Part shown: piece after piece, positions 57,408 to 64,000 of the stretch
How the letters are laid out: every line of letters starts with the position of its first letter
Position numbering within the stretch: position 1 is the stretch's first letter
Source of the DNA: Amaurobius ferox
Lineage: Eukaryota; Arthropoda; Arachnida; Araneae; Amaurobiidae
Length of the DNA stretch: 64,000 nt
Assembly: GCA_951213105.1 (NCBI GenBank)
Contig: OX578146.1
Location: 111,722,427 to 111,786,426 of the forward strand
Direction: 5' to 3'
Notes under the pieces: generated by a model
The model's input: the letters and a program-made list of their open reading frames with translations, nothing else
Databases searched by the model: none
Told to the model about the DNA's origin: nothing
Position numbers and translations under genes: made by a program

Positions 57408-57553
57408 ACTTTCCTTATATACATAATGTATAAGTAAAGTATTGTGACGGGGTCGAAAATTCGAATTCGAGTTTTCGACGGGAGAGCACGTTACAAGCAT
57501 CCTTGATCACGAATCGAACATTTTTGAGGTGTTGTGTGTGTGTGTAAGTAGTA

Positions 57554-57617
<64 letters not shown>

Positions 57618-58359
57618 AGTGAGTCTGTGGAGACGATATCAGACGAACGAGGGAAAAGATTCGAATGAAATTTGGTACAAAAATCACAATCCGTGAATAC
57701 TGGAAGCCTATTGTTTTTAAACACAATCGAATGTTCGGAACCGCCTAAATTTTCGAGTGAAATTTTGAAAAAATCATCAAAAAATCAAAATATTTAATAA
57801 AGTTACGCAAATAGACATTTCTTATGTAATTTTCCCTTAGAAAACGATTGACACAAACTGTAGGACGTTAACATTAACCGTTCTCCAAATATTGCATATT
57901 TTTCAAATAAATTTATCAAAAAATCAAGTTAAATTAAAAAAAATATTAACTTTTAAGAAACATGTTCACTTTTCATATGTAATATCATGCCATAAATTTG
58001 GTGTTATCATTCTCGTGGATCTAACTCGTTCCATTCACTAGAAAAGAAACTTTGAGTAATACTTTTGTACTTGAACGCCAATAGTCATTTACCTGCTGTA
58101 AGAATAACATATTTCTCCGTCCATAACGCTTGGCGGAATGTCGCCAACTTGGCGACTTTTTTAAATGTTGTCAAATTGACGGAAATCTCGTCAAATGGAA
58201 GACAATGACCCTACATCAATGAAAATGACGATTAATTGAAGAAAATTCAATATCTTAGAAAGAATATAAGTATATACTATAAGAATAACATTTTTTTAAC
58301 TGTAAAAGTAGTAAATTCATTACATTATATAAGGAAAGTCATATGCTGCCCACATCAGA
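57408..58359 (+). mobile_element. Family A repeat, copy 3
   Basis: Same ends as copy 2 (ACTTTCCTTATATACATAAT at the start, AAGGAAAGTCATATGCTGCC then CACATCAGA at the end), with T-runs on both sides. The internal block GACGGG.TCGAAAATTCGAAT and the CGCCAACTTGGCGACTTTTT segment are shared with copy 2. It holds an expanded (GT)n at about 57555-57616, which explains most of its extra length. Confidence 0.85.
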
Positions 58360-58446
58360 TTTTTCTTTTATGTTGAATGAAAGTTTTGATGCATGGATGT
58401 ATTTTAATGTTTAATGAATATAGGCATAGCCCAAAATCGCATTTTT

Positions 58447-58925
58447 ACTTTCTTATACTTAGTATTGAGAAAGTATTGTTTTCACGAAAAATTTCGATTC
58501 CGATATTTAGATGCCAATATATGTTTTAAGATCTCCTGAATACGTTTTGACTATTTTTAGAGTGATGTCGGTCTGTCTGTATGTCTTTGGTCTATTTCTT
58601 GTATACACGATAGCGACTACAAATATTAATGGATTTTCACGAAATTTTATATCCGGCTTTTTCATCAAAAAATCTAGAAATACGTGGATTTTTTTTTTTA
58701 AGTTCCAGCAAAACATTTGAAATTTTATATTTTAACATCGCAGCATTGGACGAAATTTGACATAAACATGCATTAAAGGACTGATACATGACTGAATGAT
58801 CACAAAATTTAATAGTTTTAATCATTGTTGTGAAAAATAGTCTGGATATGATTTTTGTTTGTTCGTGACGTCATTAGCCTTCCTCGGGATGAAATTATCC
58901 CTTGGGGGATACATTGTCAAGTATG
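58447..58925 (+). mobile_element. Family B repeat, plus strand
   Basis: It begins ACTTTCTTATACTTAGTATT then GAGAAAGTATT, continues TTTTCACGAAAAATTTCGAT, ATCCGGCTTTTTCATC and GTGACGTCATTAGCCTTCCT. The reverse complement of 36760-37388 shares this order. Similar 80-bp sentences flank it (58370-58446 and 59140-59222, both with GGCATAGCCCAAA), suggesting insertion into, or duplication of, a host repeat. Confidence 0.6.
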
Positions 58926-58929
58926 TTAT

Positions 58930-59600
58930 CAATCGAAACATTTTATCAAGCCCTTTAAAGTGAAGGGTAACACGGTATGGTTGTAATCATTTGGACCCAA
59001 GATACCGGTTTTCAATATTTTTCTTGTAAAATTTGAAAAAAAACTACTAAATATGGTTTCTGGTATGAGAAATACGAGTTGTGCCAAACTCCACTTAAGC
59101 TATATCTTTTAACTGTAATTCAATTCAACTCATTTTTCTCTTATGTTGGCTGAAATTTTTTGCGCATTGGTGCATTTTGATGTGCATAAATTTGGGCATA
59201 GCCCAAAGTCACATTTTTTCCTATAGAATAGTGCTGCACAATTTTTCTCTAGGCACTATAATAAATGACCTAATCAATAGTGGCATACCTAGGGTGACTA
59301 CATTACAGAATATTCATATAAATGAAACACATCAAATTTTAAATTCATATAATATGTATCATGATTCTATTACTTATTATCATTTTATTATAATTCTACT
59401 TTTTCCTGATTTTAATTTATGTCCTAAACTTCTCAACTTTCGTTCCGAAGAATCGTATACTTACGATCTGCCCGATCTATAAGAAGGGCAACCTTTAGAA
59501 ATACGTCTTTGCCATTCTGCCGAGTTCGCGCGAGTGTTTGTGTTCTAATCGTCCATGGAAGGTAACAGCAAGAGTATAGCGTACAATTTTGTAAGTATAT
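58930..59600. other. Intergenic, no recognised gene
   Basis: The 101-codon frame at 59177-59482 is AT-driven and has no family match. Confidence 0.4.
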
Positions 59601-59601
59601 A

Positions 59602-60997
59602 CACTACGTGACGTGACAGTGAAATGAGATACAAAGAAGGAGTGGGCAGAAAGTGATGAATATCGGTAAACAGCGAGAGACAGCAACGAACAATAAGTGA
59701 TGCTTATTGCAACATGATACACCTATACACTGAGCGATAACACCGTCTGATCAGCAAGTTGTAGGATCACCAAGGACGGCAATACAGGCAGAAAAACGTC
59801 TAGGTACAGTGTCAATGAGCATGCTTATAGTGTCCTGAGAGATGGCTGCCCATTCCCTGTCAACCATTTGCCAGAGTTCGCATTCTAAACGCTGCGGCGG
59901 CAGCGCACGCAAGCGACGTCCAATCACTTCCAGACGTGTTCGTTTGGTTAGAGATTAGGGGAGATTGGTGGCCAGGGAAGCAGCTGGGTACCTTGCAGGG
60001 CATGTTGGCTGATGCGTTTCTTATGTGGTCGGGCGTTATCCTGCTGGCAAATGGCATTGGGCACCCTCTGAAAGACGGTTAGTGTCACCAGCAGCAGTAC
60101 GTCCTCCACGTATTGTTGGGCCGTCATTGTGCCCTCAATACGGACCAGAGGTGGCCCGCTATCGTAGGCGATGGTACCCCAAACCATGATGCCACTATGT
60201 GGTGTCCACAGATGTGGCCGGATTGGACCTGCCACCACTTCGGCACCAGACTCGTACATGGCGACTGTCATTGCTAAAACAGAAGCGTGACTCGTCTGAA
60301 AACACGACCCTGTGACATTCCGCCGTCCACGTGGCTCTATCCAGACACCATTGCGCAACGGAGGCGTCTGTGCTATTGGGTCAATGGCAGTCTTCTTAAC
60401 GGGCAACATGAGTGTAGGTCACTGGCGACCAATCGGCGGATAATGGTCCTGGTCGATATGGAAGCATCAAGGGTATCCTGCACAAGCTGCAAAAGGCGAC
60501 GGAAGTGGCCTGTGGGACCGCTAACGTTTGCCTGCAGATGCGTGGAGCTGACGTCGCTCTGGCCGTACCGACACTCCTCAAACGAGCCCCATTCACTTGT
60601 TTCAACCATCTTCGCCACAGGTTGTGCACCTTGGACGCGTGTAGGTGGTTGTCCGCTGAGATTTGACATATGGACTAACCTGCTCTTCTGAGCCCGATCA
60701 CCTTACCCCTGGTGAAATCGTCTATCTGCTGGAACTGCCTCTGTTGGCGGCGGCCTGGCATTCTCTGCTACTATACGTTTCCTCTGAGACAAAAAAATTA
60801 CAAAATGATTTCCCTCGCAGACAGAGCGGCGCGACTATTGCCAATTCTGCAGGCTCCTTCCCTTATATCTCACTCAACGTGCGCGGAACAGCTGCACATT
60901 TCGCATCATTTACATAACTCGGTAAGCTGCGTCTACCCTGCAATTTGCATAATTTTCTGCCCACTCCTTGGTGTCTCATTTTCACTGTCAGGTAGTG
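59602..60997 (-). mobile_element. Tc1-like DNA transposon, second copy, with intact TA duplication
   Basis: Ends CACTACGTGACGTGACAGTG and CACTGTCAGGTAGTG are inverted and flanked by TA at 59600-59601 and 60998-60999. It is the same subfamily as 1587-3060, in the opposite orientation, and 1,396 bp long. It is better preserved than that copy at its termini. Confidence 0.92.
59820..60761 (-). pseudogene. Tc1-like transposase, broken
   Basis: The start ATG at 60761 gives MPGRRQQRQFQQIDDFTRGK, then VIGLRRAG and a TAG. The DNA-binding part continues (ADNHLHASKVHNLWRRWLKQ). The catalytic part shows FSDESRFCFSNDSRHVR with the first Asp intact, GTIAYDSGPPLVRIEGTMTA, QQDNARPHKKRISQHALQGT with the second Asp, and PPISPNL, a stop, then PNEHVWK. 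Several frameshifts (near 60400 and 60260) separate these. Unlike the copy at 1828 the first catalytic block is not mutated, but stops still preclude activity. Confidence 0.87.
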
Positions 60998-60999
60998 TA

Positions 61000-62310
61000 T
61001 ATTGTGTCGTAGTTTGATAATCATAGATTCAAATTGAAAGCCAGTTTAGTAATAACTTAGGTTTGAAGTTTATTGCAGATTACTATGTCTGGGGTAGACA
61101 TTGTAATGCTAGCGTTGTAATAATTGTGTATATAGATTTGTAATATATACAACTCGTATGTGTGTGTTTTGAGTTCCCAGCGAAGCTAACTGTAAATAAA
61201 GTTGTTTATTTGTTAAATGTCGTGATTCCTTCGTCGAATTCTAGTCATTAGGTTATTGAAGGTTTTATTTAAAGGGAAATAAATTGTAATAGCTCATACA
61301 AAAGTTATGATTTTCAATTGAGGTAGAATAGTACTTTATATATATACTGAAAAATCGTAATAGCGGAATATTTTTTCAGACAGATGGCACTAATATACCC
61401 TCAAAAATATACGAGTATAAAAATATCGTCGCTGTTTTTCAAATGTCAGGCTATCATTATAAAAACTCTTATCAATCGAAGAGCATAGCGTTTTCCGAGA
61501 ATGAAATAATGTTTGTTTTAGAGCAATATTTCTTAAGTCATACTTATGAGAGTGTCATTGAAAAGTTTCAAAAAATATCGTTGGCGAGTTTCAATAAAGC
61601 ATTCTCAATTTCAGCCATTCTGGGTTAAAATGAAAGGCCTGTCCGTTCTTGCTTTGTCTTCAATAGATCCAGTTTCTCGAAAACGCTTTACTAACCTCAT
61701 AATTATTGAGTGTTTTAGAGAATGGGTGTTTCTTTTGAAACCCGTCAATTCTTATAAGAATGGCTACAGAAATATCGTTCTAAAATAAATGTTTGCCCTG
61801 AAAGTAAAACATTATAATATTAACTTACAACCACCAGAATTTTTTTATTATATTAGTAGATAAATTAAATAGTTCTATTAAAATCTAATTTCAAAAGCAA
61901 AACTATTTCTAACAAAAATAATTAACGTGCGTGTGTACGTTAGAGTAGGTAATACTGCTTTGCATTGATTGCCTAAACATTAAATAAACAGTTAAAATAA
62001 GCAGAATAATTTATTCTTGGCACATATTCAGGTAATTTAATCTATTTATTATGCATATCTATCTATAGAACTGGGTTATTCTAATTTTTTCGAAGAATGT
62101 CACGATAGAGGTTTTGTTGTCATGGCGCAGACTGCAAGAGAACCAGAAAAGATTTGGAGAAGGCGGTACAAGCTCTACAATGCGTTGCTTAAATGCGTTG
62201 CTTTTAATCAAAAGTGCATACATGATTCCTAGAAAAGTCCTTAGGAGTCCAATAATTTTGTAAAGAAATGTCCATGTGTGTACACCCTTAGGTCTATCTA
62301 CTGTAAAGTG
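61000..62310. other. Intergenic; one weak transposase-like scrap
   Basis: The frame at 61443-61628 contains SIAFSENEIMFVLEQYFLSH and TYESVIEKFQK, which faintly resembles the helix-turn-helix at the start of some mariner-type transposases. With no catalytic part or terminal repeat nearby it remains a guess. Confidence 0.3.
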
Positions 62311-62316
62311 ACCATG

Positions 62317-62603
62317 CTTGATCTTCTTCGACCCAAACCCTCCGATCTACCCGAAAGTGAAAGGTATCTATTTAGACAGCCAGGAAGTACCACCCAATTT
62401 AGACCGCAACCCAGTGGGGGAAGCATCCACAGGGACAGTACCCTCCTCCCCCTATCACCAACCTCTCAGAAAGACTTGCGGACCCACATGTTTAACGTGA
62501 TCGTACTCCGCGTGAACACGGCGACAATTTGGCCAGAGTCGGGAATCGAACTCGGGTCGTCCGAGTGCAATCCCCTCACACTAACCACTGGACTGTCGCT
62601 CCC
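62317..62603 (-). mobile_element. tRNA-headed SINE, minus strand, with TGACCATG duplication
   Basis: On the minus strand the head reads GGGAGCGACAGTCCAGTGGT (A-box region) and GAGTTCGATTCCCGAC (a good B box), then the shared body (CGTGTTCACGCGGAGTACG, CTTTCTGAGAGGTTGG, TTGGGTGGTACTTCCTG) and a short GAAGAAGATC tail. TGACCATG stands at 62309-62316 and 62604-62611. It is the best preserved tRNA-headed copy in the window and is the reference for comparing heads. Confidence 0.88.
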
Positions 62604-62874
62604 TGACCATGTCCAATCGAATAAAAGTTATTGCAGCGCCCCCTAGATAAGAATTAAAAAGGTAAGAAACGAACACGGTAACAAAGCGAGATAGACGAAA
62701 TGCCCCAATTATAAAGTTGTAAAACATTGTTTAATGATTAGAAATGACATCATAACTGTTATAGAAGGCATGTATTTGACCCCGTGCGGTTATTGGCAAT
62801 TGCTGTTTTATTCAAGAATGTTAAAGTAAAATACACTAGGGTGTACAGAAATCTAATGTATACCTGTTTCCATA

Positions 62875-63245
62875 AGGGACAATGCGCATTTCAGGTCTAG
62901 AAAGAATATTATTGCGTACATTGACAAACACTGCAGGTGTCACCGTGTTAGAGGCTTCAAAATGCATTCACCAACAATGCATATTTGAATTCGAATAAGA
63001 ATTTGTACGTGTACTTTAACTAGCACTGCAGGTATCACCGTGCTAGAGGCTTCAAAATGACCCGCAATGCACATATAAATTCGAAAAAGAATATTTTCCT
63101 GTGCTTTAACTAGCTCTACAAGTATCACCGTGTTAGAGACTACAAAATGCCCCAATCAGCAACAATGCGCATTTGAATTCGAGAAAAAATATTTCCGTGT
63201 GCTTTAAAAAGCATTGCAGGAATCACAGTGTTTGCAACATCAAGT
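62875..63245. repeat. Tandem repeat of about 93 bp, four units
   Basis: The sentence GCAGGTxTCACCGTGxTAGAG followed by GCTTCAAAATG begins at about 62934, 63029, 63117 and 63216 (last partly diverged). Between units stand AATGCGCATTTGAATTCGA and GTGCTTTAACTAGC variants. Unit length varies from 88 to 99 bp. Confidence 0.85.
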
Positions 63246-63249
63246 AACT

Positions 63250-63715
63250 AATGAAGTATGACAGGAATTGATTGTCTTCCATATACTCGTTTCGTGATTT
63301 CTAAATATTGATTTTACTAATTGATTAATCTTCCACAACATTGTAATTGTCAGCTTTCTTCTATTTTGCTTTGTCATCGAGTATGGTATCCAAACCTTTT
63401 CAATTCTCCGCTAGAGGATAAATTTACTCGATCTGGCATGGTTACTTTTACAATAGATAGACCAAACAACTTGCACACTGGTAGACTTACATTTATTCCT
63501 TACAAATTAGAGGTCCTTGAGGACTCTCCTAGGAGCAGTGCATAACGAAATGCAAATTACAAAGTTTTTATTGGATTACTTATCAGACGTATTTCTGCCA
63601 ACCGACAGGTTTTATTTGAGTCAAAAATATAAAAGTAAATCTTTGCACATAAAAAGTGTATCCCCCTATCAAATGTCTATTCAAAATATATATGGGATAC
63701 TAATATCTCATAATA
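63250..63715. other. Coding-like scrap at 63365-63545, otherwise empty
   Basis: One plus frame reads GMVTFTIDRPNNLHTGRLTF then IPYKLEVLEDSP, with a composition more protein-like than most frames here, but I find neither convincing splice sites nor a family. It may be an old gene or element fragment. Confidence 0.25.
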
Positions 63716-63717
63716 TT

Positions 63718-63785
63718 GAGTGAGTGAGTGAGTGAGAGAGGGGGAGTGGGAGGGAAAGAGTGAGAGATAGAGAGAGAGAGAGATA
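63718..63785. repeat. (GAGT)n and (GA)n simple repeat
   Basis: GAGT units are followed by a purine-rich run of GAGAGA. A second purine-rich tract lies at about 63870-63940. Confidence 0.9.
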
Positions 63786-64000
63786 GTACTGTTTCTTTAA
63801 CTTGCATTTATCGAAAACAGTCAGTTTCGCTTATAATTATTTTAGACGAAAATATCCCCGAAGCTTCGAAGGAGGAGTGAGATCGAGGGATGGAGGGAGG
63901 GGGGCGGGCGAAAGGAGAGGGAGATCTAGAGAGAGTAATAATTCTTAAACTTGCAATGTTGCATGAATAGAGAAGTGAAATTTCACAAAAAATATTAAAT

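Noticed and set aside
57491..57724. Threonine-histidine repeat protein
   Set aside because: It is the translation of the (GT)n microsatellite in family A copy 3.

Overview
This is A+T-rich animal nuclear DNA made almost entirely of decayed mobile elements and simple repeats. It contains no intact protein gene that I can recognise. Tc1/mariner, piggyBac and hAT-like DNA transposons, jockey-like LINEs, solo LTRs, and SINEs with 5S rRNA or tRNA heads point to an arthropod; I suspect a spider, from general familiarity rather than a diagnostic gene. There is no operon structure, ribosome binding site, CRISPR array or riboswitch.

Layout. 1-9.3 kb: a Tc1-like element (1587-3060) with TIRs, a tRNA-headed SINE (3630-3901), a repeat I call family A (5778-6784) carrying a GC-rich insertion with a 15-bp target duplication, and a 1.3-kb repeat I call family C (7729-9026). 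9.4-10.7 kb: a broken multi-domain gene remnant. 14.05-14.44 kb: a hAT-like foldback element. 17.3-17.9 kb: a solo LTR. 19.25-19.58 kb: an unexplained cluster of GTGAC/GTCAC words. 19.9-26.3 kb: two minus-strand exon candidates of an unidentified gene, separated by a decayed Tc1 element that is itself split by another solo LTR. 25.1-28.8 kb: two complete 5S-rRNA-headed SINEs in opposite orientation. 32.0-35.2 kb: a minus-strand LINE split by a family A element. 36-39.3 kb: a tRNA-derived SINE, a repeat I call family B, a long TA microsatellite and a 600-bp mariner-type deletion derivative inside it. 39.66-44.49 kb: a 4.8-kb piggyBac element (minus) with an intron and a 5'-truncated LINE inserted in it. 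45.5-51.1 kb: a Helitron-like terminus and two more family C copies, one carrying a second solo LTR. 52-57 kb: a Tc1 fragment, about 1.1 kb of AATAACCCGTTTA satellite, a SINE and a Helitron-like end. 57.4-61 kb: family A, family B and a second Tc1-like element (59602-60997). 62.3-64 kb: a SINE and tandem repeats.

The most interesting result is a SINE family in which one body is joined to two alternative RNA polymerase III heads: a full-length 5S rRNA-like head (25146, 28411) or a tRNA-like head (3630, 55454, 62317). The 5S-headed copies still carry an A-box-like remnant behind the 5S part, suggesting that the 5S module was added to a tRNA-headed ancestor. Because insertions are nested (LINE in piggyBac, family A in LINE, unknown insert in family A, LTR in Tc1, LTR in family C), their relative ages can be ordered from this window alone.
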